Below are positions 1-7,082 of a DNA stretch of 10,912 bases, in pieces. Position 1 is the first letter of the stretch. The number at the start of each line of letters is the position of its first letter. The notes under the pieces are model-generated. The model was not told the DNA's origin. It saw only the letters and a list, made by a program, of their open reading frames with translations, and did no database searches. The DNA comes from Actinomycetes bacterium (GTDB lineage: Bacteria > Actinomycetota > Actinomycetes > Mycobacteriales > Mycobacteriaceae), in contig JAEZDV010000089.1 in NCBI GenBank assembly GCA_023417985.1, forward strand, positions 1 to 10,912. The letters run 5' to 3'. A program made the position numbers and the translations under genes.

Positions 1-235
1 CCAGTGGGACGAGGCAGCACCACACCACGACCGCTGCCCACAGGATCAGGATCAGCACGCTCAGGACGGTCGCGGCGACTCCGTCGAGCCGGGCCTCCAC
101 GACCCCGAGGAGGAAACCGGCCAGAGGCGTCGCGCCGAGGAGGATCGCTGCCGGAACGATCAGTGCCTTCCAGTGCGGATGGCGGTGGAGCAGCAACTCT
201 TCCCCGGGTGCGAGCGCGTCGTCGGGATATCCCAT
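1..235 (-). CDS. PH-domain-type membrane protein, 3' end cut by window edge (Rv3278c-like)
   Basis: Translating the minus strand from an ATG at 235 gives 78 residues with no stop before the window edge. They begin MGYPDDALAPGEELLLHRHP, followed by two hydrophobic stretches at about residues 24-47 and 53-77. The N-terminal 'GEELLLHRHPHWKALI' pattern and the two following helices resemble the conserved actinobacterial membrane protein next to birA (Rv3278c in M. tuberculosis), which carries a bacterial PH-like domain after the helices. That domain would lie outside this window, so it is inferred and not seen. The gene starts 48 bp downstream of the birA stop on the same strand and probably shares its transcript. 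No good Shine-Dalgarno is visible. An in-frame GTG three codons upstream is a possible alternative start. Its cellular role is not established. Confidence 0.8.
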   Translation of the reverse strand, partial: MGYPDDALAPGEELLLHRHPHWKALIVPAAILLGATPLAGFLLGVVEARLDGVAATVLSVLILILWAAVVVWCCLVPL

Positions 236-283
236 AGCGCCCACGATGGCACACGCCCGTGAAGTGCCTTCCGCCCGTCACCG

Positions 284-1129
284 TCAGGCGGGACGCAAGT
301 GTGTGATGTCGCCCGCCGCGACGGCTACCGGTTCACCACCGGCGTCGGGCCGGACCACGAGCCGGCCCTGGTCGTCGACGTCCACGGCGACTCCGTGCAG
401 TTCGGTGTCGCCGGGAAGCACCGCACGTACCCGCTGCCCGATCGTTCCGCACCGCTCGCGGTACGCGACGGCAGGTCCCGCGGTGTTCCATCCCGCGCGC
501 GCCCACGCGCGGATGCGGTCGGCGAACTCGGTGAGCAGCCTTTCCGCGAGCACCGTCCGATCGAGGCCGGACGCGTTCTCGAGCAACAACGACGTTGCGG
601 TGGGAACGGGGAGTTCGTCGGCCGTGAGCGTCACGTTGAGCCCTATTCCGACGACAGCGGTGGGCTCCGGCGAGGTCGACGCGACCTCGACCAGGATTCC
701 GGCGAGTTTGCGGCCGTCGACCAGGACGTCGTTCGGCCATTTCAGCTGCGCCGGGACCCCGCCGACGGACCGCACGGTGTCGACGGTGGCGATCCCGGCG
801 ATCAACGGGAGCCATCCCAGGTCGTTCAGCGGGCAGCCGGGCAGGCGCAGCAGCACCGACGCGATGACCTGCGCTGCCGGGACACCGTTCCAGGTCCGTG
901 AGTGCCGTCCGCGTCCCCCGTACTGGAACTCGGCCAGCAGCACCCGGCGGTCTGCCCCGGTCGGCGCGACCGCGAGCAGGTCGGCGTTGGTCGAGCCGGT
1001 CTCCTCCACGACATCCACTCGCGTGTAGAACCCTGCATTCTCCTGCGACGAGAGGGCGCTCTGCAGGCGATCGGCGTCGAGGGGTATGCGCAGGGCGGCG
1101 ACATCTGTCGATTCGTGGAATCCGGCCAT
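284..1129 (-). CDS. birA: Biotin--[acetyl-CoA-carboxylase] ligase (biotin protein ligase), monofunctional
   Basis: This 281-residue cytoplasmic enzyme forms biotinyl-AMP and transfers biotin to the BCCP lysine of biotin carboxylases, here most obviously Lys562 of AccA3 at the other end of the window. Visible motifs are GSTNAD (45-50), the biotinyl-AMP loop GRGRHSRTW (72-80), the catalytic-lysine block KWPNDVLVDGRKLAGILVE (130-148) and GIGLN (161-165). A small C-terminal beta domain follows at about 230-278. There is no N-terminal winged helix of the E. coli BirA type, because the catalytic domain starts within the first 40 residues. It is therefore a group I ligase that should not itself repress biotin genes. 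It is divergent from accD5, as in mycobacteria. The ATG at 1129 has no Shine-Dalgarno but a TAnnnT hexamer ends 6 nt upstream, which suggests a leaderless mRNA. Confidence 0.97.
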   Translation of the reverse strand: MAGFHESTDVAALRIPLDADRLQSALSSQENAGFYTRVDVVEETGSTNADLLAVAPTGADRRVLLAEFQYGGRGRHSRTWNGVPAAQVIASVLLRLPGCPLNDLGWLPLIAGIATVDTVRSVGGVPAQLKWPNDVLVDGRKLAGILVEVASTSPEPTAVVGIGLNVTLTADELPVPTATSLLLENASGLDRTVLAERLLTEFADRIRAWARAGWNTAGPAVAYRERCGTIGQRVRAVLPGDTELHGVAVDVDDQGRLVVRPDAGGEPVAVAAGDITHLRPA

Positions 1130-1135
1130 GCGCTC

Positions 1136-1141
1136 AGACTA
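1136..1141 (-). promoter_or_regulatory. Candidate -10 element of birA (leaderless)
   Basis: On the minus strand the hexamer TAGTCT fits the actinobacterial TAnnnT -10 pattern. It ends 6 nt before the birA ATG, so transcription would start at or next to the A of the start codon. No recognisable -35 was seen 16-19 bp upstream. The call rests on this spacing and on the lack of a Shine-Dalgarno. Confidence 0.5.
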
Positions 1142-1173
1142 GGCTGGAATGATCCGTCCTACCCGCCGGTAGC

Positions 1174-1191
1174 TTCAGTTCAATAATTCAA
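1174..1191. repeat. AT-rich TTCAR direct repeats in the birA/accD5 intergenic region
   Basis: Between the two divergent genes lies an unusually AT-rich patch containing TTCAG (1174-1178), TTCAA (1179-1183) and TTCAA (1187-1191). The last two are 8 bp apart. It sits upstream of both candidate promoters and could be a regulator-binding site. I do not recognise the motif as a known operator. Confidence 0.3.
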
Positions 1192-1231
1192 CACAACCGG
1201 GACCGGCGCGGCACAGGTGTGTGACGCTCGC

Positions 1232-1237
1232 TAAGCT
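1232..1237 (+). promoter_or_regulatory. Candidate -10 element of accD5 (leaderless)
   Basis: TAAGCT fits TAnnnT and ends 8 nt before the accD5 ATG at 1246. No purine-rich ribosome-binding site separates the two. The arrangement fits a leaderless transcript beginning at or very near the ATG, a common mode in mycobacteria and relatives. The -35 region (about 1208-1214) does not resemble TTGACA. Confidence 0.5.
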
Positions 1238-1245
1238 GACTGGCC

Positions 1246-2877
<1,632 letters not shown>

Positions 2878-2886
<9 letters not shown>

Positions 2887-2931
2887 CCTCAACGACCCCT
2901 GTGACCTCAACGACCCCTGTGACCTCAACGA
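2878..2931 (+). repeat. Perfect 18-bp tandem triplicate spanning the accD5 stop codon
   Basis: The unit CCCCTGTGACCTCAACGA occurs three times without mismatch (2878-2895, 2896-2913, 2914-2931). The first copy supplies the last two sense codons and stop of accD5. Because 18 is a multiple of three, the TGA recurs in frame in copies two and three. Each copy contains CCTC, which can pair with GAGG in the ribosome-binding site just after the array. The array most likely arose by slippage. Its copy number may vary between strains. Confidence 0.95.
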
Positions 2932-2936
2932 GAGGG
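2931..2936 (+). promoter_or_regulatory. Ribosome-binding site of the leader ORF before accE5
   Basis: AGAGGG lies 6 nt before the ATG at 2943 and is the only convincing Shine-Dalgarno between accD5 and accE5. The accE5 GTG has only a weak GGGTGG upstream. Ribosomes are therefore likely to load here and reach accE5 by coupling. GAGG (2932-2935) can pair with CCTC (2923-2926) in the third repeat copy, forming a 4-bp stem with an AACGA loop. Confidence 0.55.
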
Positions 2937-2942
2937 ATCCAC

Positions 2943-2990
2943 ATGACAGCGACCCAGTTCGCGACGTCGCACACGGGTGGCGCGCAGTGA
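2943..2990 (+). CDS. 15-codon leader-like ORF translationally coupled to accE5
   Basis: ATG at 2943 with the ribosome-binding site AGAGGG encodes MTATQFATSHTGGAQ and ends at TGA 2988-2990. The stop overlaps the accE5 GTG start in the arrangement GTGA, so termination and re-initiation would couple the two. The start resembles that of accE5: ATGACAGCGAC against GTGACCGCGAC, with both peptides beginning (M/V)TAT. It may therefore be a duplicated start region. There are no tandem codons for one amino acid that would suggest classical attenuation. Whether the peptide has any function of its own cannot be judged. Confidence 0.5.
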   Translation: MTATQFATSHTGGAQ

Positions 2991-3328
2991 CCGCGACGGC
3001 AGAGGACAAGATCATCACCGACACGGAGATCGAGGCGACCGACGCCGTGCCGGAGACCACCGGCAACGGCCGGACGCCTGCGCCGGCCGAGCAGGAGTCT
3101 CCCGCCGCGGAGTCGGAGACCGCCGGCGAACTCGCGGTCGCTCTGCGCATCGTCAAGGGCAACCCCTCCGACGAGGAGATCGCGGCCCTGGTGTCCGTGC
3201 TCGCGGCGGCGGCGGGGTCTGCTTCGCCCGAAGGCGACGGCAAGCCGCCCGAGACGTGGGGCGACCCGACACGGATGCACCGCCAGTGGGCTCCGTTCTC
3301 GCCGTATTCGTATCCGAACCGAGGCTGA
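2987..3328 (+). CDS. accE5: Acyl-CoA carboxylase epsilon subunit AccE5
   Basis: This is a small accessory subunit of 113 residues that joins AccA3 and AccD5 and stimulates the complex in actinobacteria. Residues 1-50 are acidic, rich in Thr, Glu and Ala, and probably disordered. The conserved part is LRIVKGNPSDEEIAALVSVL (53-72), followed by the tryptophans of ETWGDP (89-94) and RQWAPF (99-104), as in other epsilon subunits. I chose the GTG at 2987 because it is the only plausible start near the end of the 15-codon upstream ORF and overlaps its stop. The reading frame itself is open further upstream without a good start. maf begins one nucleotide after the stop. The M. tuberculosis AccE5 N-terminus also carries tandem repeats, as I recall, so this junction may be repeat-prone in general. 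Confidence 0.9.
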   Translation: MTATAEDKIITDTEIEATDAVPETTGNGRTPAPAEQESPAAESETAGELAVALRIVKGNPSDEEIAALVSVLAAAAGSASPEGDGKPPETWGDPTRMHRQWAPFSPYSYPNRG

Positions 3329-3329
3329 A

Positions 3330-3992
3330 ATGCCCAGGTTGGTATTGGCCTCGGCCTCTCCCGCGCGCCTGTCGGTACTGCACGCTGCAGGAGTCAAACC
3401 GCTCGTTCAGGTGTCCGGCGTCGACGAGGATGCCGTCGTCGCGGCACTCGAACCCGGCACTGCGCCGGGTGACGTGGTGACGGCACTCGCGCGGGAGAAG
3501 GCCGCGGCCGTCCTTCCGGCGCTCGACGAGAGCGGCCTCAAGGACGCGGTGATCATCGGGTGCGACTCGATGCTCTTCGTCGACGGGGTGTTGCAGGGCA
3601 AACCCGGTACGGCCGACATTGCGCGCGAACGCTGGAAAGCGATGGCGGGACGAAGCGCCGAACTGCTCACCGGGCACAGCGTGCTGCGGGTCGCCGACGG
3701 CGAACTCGTCGCCGAGGCGTCCGCGCACAGCGGCACGGTCGTCCATTTCGGTACCCCGACCGACGAGGAACTCGAGACCTATCTCGAGAGCGGCGAACCG
3801 TTGGAGGTCGCGGGCGCATTCACGCTCGACGGCCTCGGCGGCTGGTTCGTCGACAGCATCGAAGGGGATCCCTCGTCCGTCGTGGGCATCGGATTGCCCC
3901 TGGTGCGCCGACTGCTGGCCCAGGTCGATATCTCGGTGGCGCAGTTGTGGGCGGAGAACGCCGCCATCCCGATCGAAGCTCTCGAAAACTGA
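3330..3992 (+). CDS. maf: Maf-family nucleoside triphosphate pyrophosphatase
   Basis: This 220-residue protein is of the Maf/HAM1-like fold and hydrolyses nucleoside triphosphates, often dTTP/UTP or modified bases, to monophosphate and pyrophosphate. It is thought to clean the nucleotide pool or act in division arrest. Visible elements are the N-terminal phosphate loop LASASPARL (6-14), the catalytic Asp79 in GCDSM (77-81), QGKP (89-92), LLTGHSVL (112-119) and the C-terminal YLESGEPLEVAGAFTLDG (151-168). The last also holds part of the substrate pocket. It starts 1 nt after the accE5 stop, so the two are probably translated together, as in the mycobacterial order Rv3281-Rv3282. The exact substrate cannot be read from the sequence. 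Confidence 0.93.
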   Translation: MPRLVLASASPARLSVLHAAGVKPLVQVSGVDEDAVVAALEPGTAPGDVVTALAREKAAAVLPALDESGLKDAVIIGCDSMLFVDGVLQGKPGTADIARERWKAMAGRSAELLTGHSVLRVADGELVAEASAHSGTVVHFGTPTDEELETYLESGEPLEVAGAFTLDGLGGWFVDSIEGDPSSVVGIGLPLVRRLLAQVDISVAQLWAENAAIPIEALEN

Positions 3993-4034
3993 CCGGGTTC
4001 CGGAGCGTTCCCACCACCGAATCCGAGGACTGTC

Positions 4035-4616
4035 ATGAATGACATCGCGGGGTCCGCGACGCGCGAAAGCTTCGTGTCGCTGAGCCAGGACCCCTTTTTC
4101 GACGTGGTCGTCGACCTGGTAGCCGGGTATCTGGCGTCGGCCTTCGTGGATCCGGCGGACCGTGAGGTGTCCGGGTGGACGCTGACCTGCCTGCCGGCGG
4201 CCGGCCGGACCGCGGACCATCAGCGGCTGTTCACCCTGGCACTCGGCCCGGTCGAGGTGCTCTACATCGAGCGCTACACCGAGGACGGCCGCACCGTCGA
4301 TTACCGGACGGTGCTCACGACGTCCGCCTCGGCGCTGATCCAGCAGACCGGCTCGTCGCTCGACGGGCTGTCGATGCGGCTTCCCCTGCTGAAGTTCCAT
4401 CCCTGCGAGAACGTCGCCACCGCCGGCGACGCGGTGGTGATCGACTGGTTTCTCAGCGACGAGGGCGCCGACGAGCAGTTCTTCACGTTGCCGCTCGACG
4501 AGACCACCATCGGCCCCCTCGCCGAGCGTCTCGCCGGCAAGGGCGCCGGACCGTACGAGGAGTACCACAACCGCTGGTTCGCGCAGCACATCCTCGACGT
4601 CATCGCCGAGGGCTGA
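4035..4616 (+). CDS. Uncharacterised cytoplasmic protein, 193 aa
   Basis: I do not recognise this protein. It has no signal peptide or membrane segment and is acidic overall. The middle is rich in aromatic and beta-prone stretches (LFTLALGPVEVLYIERYTED at 64-83, then FHPCENVATAGDAVVIDWFL at 120-139), and the C-terminal end, about 160-193, looks helical. A ribosome-binding site, GAGGA, lies about 6 nt before the ATG. It follows maf by 42 bp and is followed after one base by the DUF6308-like gene, so the three are probably co-transcribed. The GAGGG used by the next gene lies in its last codons. It is not part of the mycobacterial order of this locus. Codon use looks like that of its neighbours. 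Confidence 0.8.
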   Translation: MNDIAGSATRESFVSLSQDPFFDVVVDLVAGYLASAFVDPADREVSGWTLTCLPAAGRTADHQRLFTLALGPVEVLYIERYTEDGRTVDYRTVLTTSASALIQQTGSSLDGLSMRLPLLKFHPCENVATAGDAVVIDWFLSDEGADEQFFTLPLDETTIGPLAERLAGKGAGPYEEYHNRWFAQHILDVIAEG

Positions 4617-4617
4617 C

Positions 4618-5259
4618 GTGACGATCCGGCTCCCGAAGGTGCTGGCATCGACGGACGACGCTGCCGCACTCCAGGTTCTCGAGCGCTACTACCGTGTGCC
4701 GCTGACGAAGACCGGGCGCCTCCGCAGCGGCGCACTGTGGGACACGTGGGATCCCTCCGGAACCCGGGAACGCGACGTCGGCGTGTTCACCTCCGACGAC
4801 CTCGTCGCCGTCACGTTTCTCTCGGTGGAGGTGTCACCCGACGGCGCGGACATCGTGCTCCGTGAACGGCGCGACGAGTTCGCCGAGTTGCTTGCGGCGG
4901 TCGGTCCGGACCGTGATCTTGCCGACGAAGCAGACGAGATGACGTCCCGATCCCCCGCACGGCAACTGGAGACGGCGCTGCGGACGGTGCCGAGCATCGG
5001 CCGCACGGTCGCGTCGAAACTGATCGCCCGGAAGCGGCCGCGGCTCTACCCGATCTACGATCGCGTGGTCGGCGAGGCGCTGGGCACCAAACAGGCGCAT
5101 CTCGAGCCGATCCGGCAAGCGTTGCGGCACAACGACGGTCAGCTTCAGGCACGCCTCGTCGGACTGCGGGAGCGGGCGGAATTGCCTGACGCGGTGCCGG
5201 CCCTGCGGGTGCTCGATGTGCTCGCGTGGATGCAATTGAAGGCCCCCGCCTCCGACTGA
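4618..5259 (+). CDS. DUF6308-like protein, 213 aa
   Basis: A GTG start 5 nt after GAGGG (4608-4612) and one base after the previous stop gives 213 residues. The layout matches the actinobacterial family DUF6308 as I recall it: an N-terminal YYR...GALWDTWDP part, a central DDLVAVTFLSVEVS (60-73), and a conserved basic segment, GRTVASKLIARKRPRL (128-143) followed by YPIYDRVV (144-151). The segment SIGRTVASK (126-134) has the look of a helix-hairpin-helix turn (GhG-x-T-x-ASK), which would suit nucleic-acid binding, but this is only a resemblance. Family function is unknown. It ends tail-to-tail with the next minus-strand gene, with 7 bp between the stops. Confidence 0.82.
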   Translation: MTIRLPKVLASTDDAAALQVLERYYRVPLTKTGRLRSGALWDTWDPSGTRERDVGVFTSDDLVAVTFLSVEVSPDGADIVLRERRDEFAELLAAVGPDRDLADEADEMTSRSPARQLETALRTVPSIGRTVASKLIARKRPRLYPIYDRVVGEALGTKQAHLEPIRQALRHNDGQLQARLVGLRERAELPDAVPALRVLDVLAWMQLKAPASD

Positions 5260-5266
5260 ACGGCGC

Positions 5267-5629
5267 TCACCCCCCGGTGCCGCCCTCGCGTTCCAGTCGG
5301 CGCTTCTCCTGCTCCCTTGCCACACGACGTTGCTGTTCTGCGCGTTCGCGGCAGCGCCGCAGGAACTCCTCGTCGGTTTCGGGCCGCTGCCCGGTCTGCC
5401 GCCCGGGCCGGTCGTACTCCGGGAACGCCGACGTCTGCGTCCGCGACCAGCCGGCCCCGTCAGGCCGTCCGACGAGCAACCACAGCACCGAACCGACCAG
5501 CGGCAGAAGAATCACGACCATCAGCCACAGCGGCTTGGGCAGATTCCGCACCTCATGCTCGTCGGCGCGGATGACGTCGACCAGGCACGCCACCCACACG
5601 ACCATCACGATCAACCCGAAATACGGCAT
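5267..5629 (-). CDS. PLDc_N-type two-helix membrane protein
   Basis: From the ATG at 5629 this is a 120-residue protein. It has two membrane helices (about 3-19 and 33-53) around the charged linker RADEHEVRNLPKPLW and ends the second helix with VGSVLWLLVGRP. This is the signature of the phospholipase D/nuclease N-terminal domain (PLDc_N, PF13396), found here without any catalytic domain, as in many small actinobacterial proteins. The C-terminal 35 residues are rich in Arg, Glu and Gln, probably a helix or short coiled coil in the cytoplasm. A GTG at 5656 would add nine residues, but the AGGGG and GGGCGGGGA stretches before the ATG and the hydrophobic start MPYFGLIV favour 5629. It has no enzymatic motif and its function is unknown. 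Confidence 0.8.
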   Translation of the reverse strand: MPYFGLIVMVVWVACLVDVIRADEHEVRNLPKPLWLMVVILLPLVGSVLWLLVGRPDGAGWSRTQTSAFPEYDRPGRQTGQRPETDEEFLRRCRERAEQQRRVAREQEKRRLEREGGTGG

Positions 5630-5658
5630 TCCCCGCCCACCCCTGTATGTCGTCACCG

Positions 5659-5671
5659 CCGGGCGCCCCGG
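5659..5671. repeat. Small GC-rich hairpin upstream of the PLDc_N gene
   Basis: CCGGG-CGC-CCCGG forms a 5-bp stem between the hemoglobin gene and the PLDc_N start. Just beside it is a direct repeat GGTTCAC-T-GTTCACC (5675-5689). Either could be a protein-binding site or a weak terminator. Such short GC hairpins are common by chance in this genome. Confidence 0.2.
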
Positions 5672-5713
5672 ATCGGTTCACTGTTCACCCCTACCGTGTG
5701 TGCTCGCCACGGC

Positions 5714-5725
5714 ATCCGCGCGGAT
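5714..5725. repeat. 12-bp perfect palindrome just after the hemoglobin gene
   Basis: ATCCGCGCGGAT is a perfect 12-bp palindrome lying one base beyond the stop codon of the minus-strand hemoglobin gene and about 85 bp upstream of the PLDc_N start. It may be an operator for the PLDc_N gene. It lacks the loop and T-run of a terminator. Confidence 0.3.
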
Positions 5726-5726
5726 A

Positions 5727-6125
5727 CTACGACATGGCGACGCCCAGCGACCGGGCGAGAGACCGCACCATCGCATCGGCCTTGATCTTGGCGCGGTCGG
5801 CATTCGCCCCCGCGAAAAGCGTGTCGACGTTCTCGGTCCACAGTTCCAGCCAGCGCTCGATACGGTCCGGGCCGAGTCCGTGATGCGCGTGCAGGGCCCG
5901 GTGCACAGGGAGGAAGGCTCCGTCGTACCGCGCGGTGCGGAACAGGATCTGCTCCCAGAAGTCGCCGACGACGTCGAGGTGTTCGTCGAGCCCGACAACC
6001 GCGAGCACGTCGAACACCGGCGCGAGTACCGCATCGCCCAGTGCCCGCTCGTAGAACCGTCGCACCAGGACATCGATGTCGGCGCGACAACGGAGATCCG
6101 GGAGGTGGGATCGACGGCGGGTCAC
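5727..6125 (-). CDS. Group III truncated hemoglobin
   Basis: This is a 132-residue globin of the trHbIII group. By eye it aligns with Campylobacter jejuni Ctb through RRFYERAL (22-29), LDEHLDVVGDFWEQIL (46-61), YDGAFLPVHRAL (67-78) and ERWLELW (90-96). The predicted residues are B10 Tyr25, E7 His49, proximal F8 His75 and G8 Trp92, all the polar pocket residues characteristic of the group. This supports tight oxygen binding and a role in peroxide, NO or sulfide chemistry rather than oxygen transport. That function is inferred from the family. The start is a GTG. GAGGA lies too close (1 nt) to act well, and a TAnnnT hexamer (TAGCGT) ends 8 nt upstream, so translation may be leaderless. It is divergent from sseA. 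This gene is absent from the mycobacterial version of the locus. Confidence 0.88.
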   Translation of the reverse strand: MTRRRSHLPDLRCRADIDVLVRRFYERALGDAVLAPVFDVLAVVGLDEHLDVVGDFWEQILFRTARYDGAFLPVHRALHAHHGLGPDRIERWLELWTENVDTLFAGANADRAKIKADAMVRSLARSLGVAMS

Positions 6126-6133
6126 GTCCTCGA

Positions 6134-6139
6134 ACGCTA
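6134..6139 (-). promoter_or_regulatory. Candidate -10 element of the truncated hemoglobin gene
   Basis: On the minus strand TAGCGT (TAnnnT) ends 8 nt before the GTG start at 6125, a spacing typical of leaderless transcripts. No clear -35 is seen. The opposing candidate -10 of sseA lies only 5 bp away. Confidence 0.4.
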
Positions 6140-6144
6140 CCGCC

Positions 6145-6150
6145 TAGAAT
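6145..6150 (+). promoter_or_regulatory. Candidate -10 element of sseA
   Basis: TAGAAT is a good TAnnnT hexamer. Transcription would begin near 6157, leaving a leader of about 32 nt that contains the AGGAG ribosome-binding site (6178-6182). No convincing -35 lies 16-18 bp upstream. The divergent hemoglobin gene starts at 6125, inside the region this promoter would need. Confidence 0.45.
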
Positions 6151-6188
6151 CGAGTGCGCACCTGCCACCACTGCCCCAGGAGCTCTCA

Positions 6189-7082
6189 GTGCCCGTCGCA
6201 CCCGACAGCAACTCGTCGTTCGCCGCCTACGCGGATCCCGCTCGACTCGTATCGACCGAGTGGCTCTCGGCGCATCTCGGGCACCCCGAGATGAAGGTCG
6301 TCGAATCCGACGAGGACGTGCTGCTGTACGACGTCGGGCACATTCCGGGCGCAGTGAAGATCGACTGGCATCTCGACCTCAACGACCCGGTGACCCGCGA
6401 CTACATCGACGGCGAGCAGTTCGCGGCGCTGATGGACCGCAAAGGCATCCGCCGCACCGATACCGTAGTGATCTACGGCGACAAGTCGAACTGGTGGGCT
6501 GCGTACGCGCTGTGGGTGTTCACCCTCTTCGGGCACGAGGACGTGCGACTCCTCGACGGCGGGCGCGACGCGTGGATCTCGGAGAACCGCGACACCACCC
6601 TCGAGATCCCTTCCGCGACGACGAGCGGTTACCCCGTCGTCGAACGCAACGACGCGCCGATCCGCGCCTTCAAGGACGATGTCCTCGCGCATCTCGGAAA
6701 AGTGCCGCTCGTGGACGTCCGTTCGCCGCAGGAATACACGGGCGAACGCACCCACATGCCCGACTACCCCGAGGAAGGCGCCCTGCGCGGCGGTCACATC
6801 CCCACCGCGATCTCCATTCCGTGGGCGAAGGCAGCCGCGCCCGACGGGCGTTTCCGGTCCCGCGCCGAACTCGACGAGATCTACTCCGGTGTGGACAAGG
6901 ACGCCGACGTCATCGCGTACTGCCGGATCGGTGAGCGGTCGAGCCACACCTGGTTCGTGCTGACACACCTGCTCGGATACCCGCACGTCCGAAATTACGA
7001 CGGTTCGTGGACGGAATGGGGCAACGCGGTGCGCGTGCCGATCGTCCGGGGCGACGAGCCGGGTACAGTGCCGGCCGCATGA
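6189..7082 (+). CDS. sseA: Thiosulfate sulfurtransferase SseA (tandem rhodanese)
   Basis: This 297-residue, two-domain rhodanese transfers sulfane sulfur from thiosulfate or mercaptopyruvate to a thiol or cyanide acceptor through a cysteine persulfide. The first domain (about 15-140) has lost its cysteine and holds VESDEDVLLYDVGHIPGAVK (38-57). The second (about 155-290) has the active loop CRIGERSS with Cys245. The protein matches M. tuberculosis SseA along its length. The reading frame is open far upstream, but the homologue's N-terminus and the AGGAG (6178-6182), 6 nt before the GTG, place the start at 6189. Its last bases overlap the sufE-like gene (ATGA), so the two are coupled and SseA probably donates sulfur to that partner. 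Confidence 0.95.
   Translation: MPVAPDSNSSFAAYADPARLVSTEWLSAHLGHPEMKVVESDEDVLLYDVGHIPGAVKIDWHLDLNDPVTRDYIDGEQFAALMDRKGIRRTDTVVIYGDKSNWWAAYALWVFTLFGHEDVRLLDGGRDAWISENRDTTLEIPSATTSGYPVVERNDAPIRAFKDDVLAHLGKVPLVDVRSPQEYTGERTHMPDYPEEGALRGGHIPTAISIPWAKAAAPDGRFRSRAELDEIYSGVDKDADVIAYCRIGERSSHTWFVLTHLLGYPHVRNYDGSWTEWGNAVRVPIVRGDEPGTVPAA

Noticed and set aside
271..291. CCGCC...GGCGG hairpin at the end of birA as a terminator
   Set aside because: The stem is 5 bp with an 11-nt loop and lies mostly within birA coding sequence. The next gene follows on the same strand after 48 bp, so termination is unlikely.
246..1028. Plus-strand open frame opposite birA
   Set aside because: The minus strand encodes a full biotin ligase with all motifs. 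The plus frame is low-complexity Ser/Arg/Thr/Pro.
2887..2942. Triplicate read as a CRISPR-like or insertion-sequence footprint
   Set aside because: The 18-bp units are directly abutting with no spacers and no terminal inverted repeats. It is a simple tandem repeat.
3153..4589. 478-codon open frame antisense to accE5, maf and the 193-residue gene
   Set aside because: It spans three plus-strand genes, two of them certain, and has no family resemblance.
5226..6188. Long in-frame extension upstream of sseA
   Set aside because: The frame is open by chance through the hemoglobin and PLDc_N genes. The rhodanese homology and AGGAG ribosome-binding site put the start at 6189.
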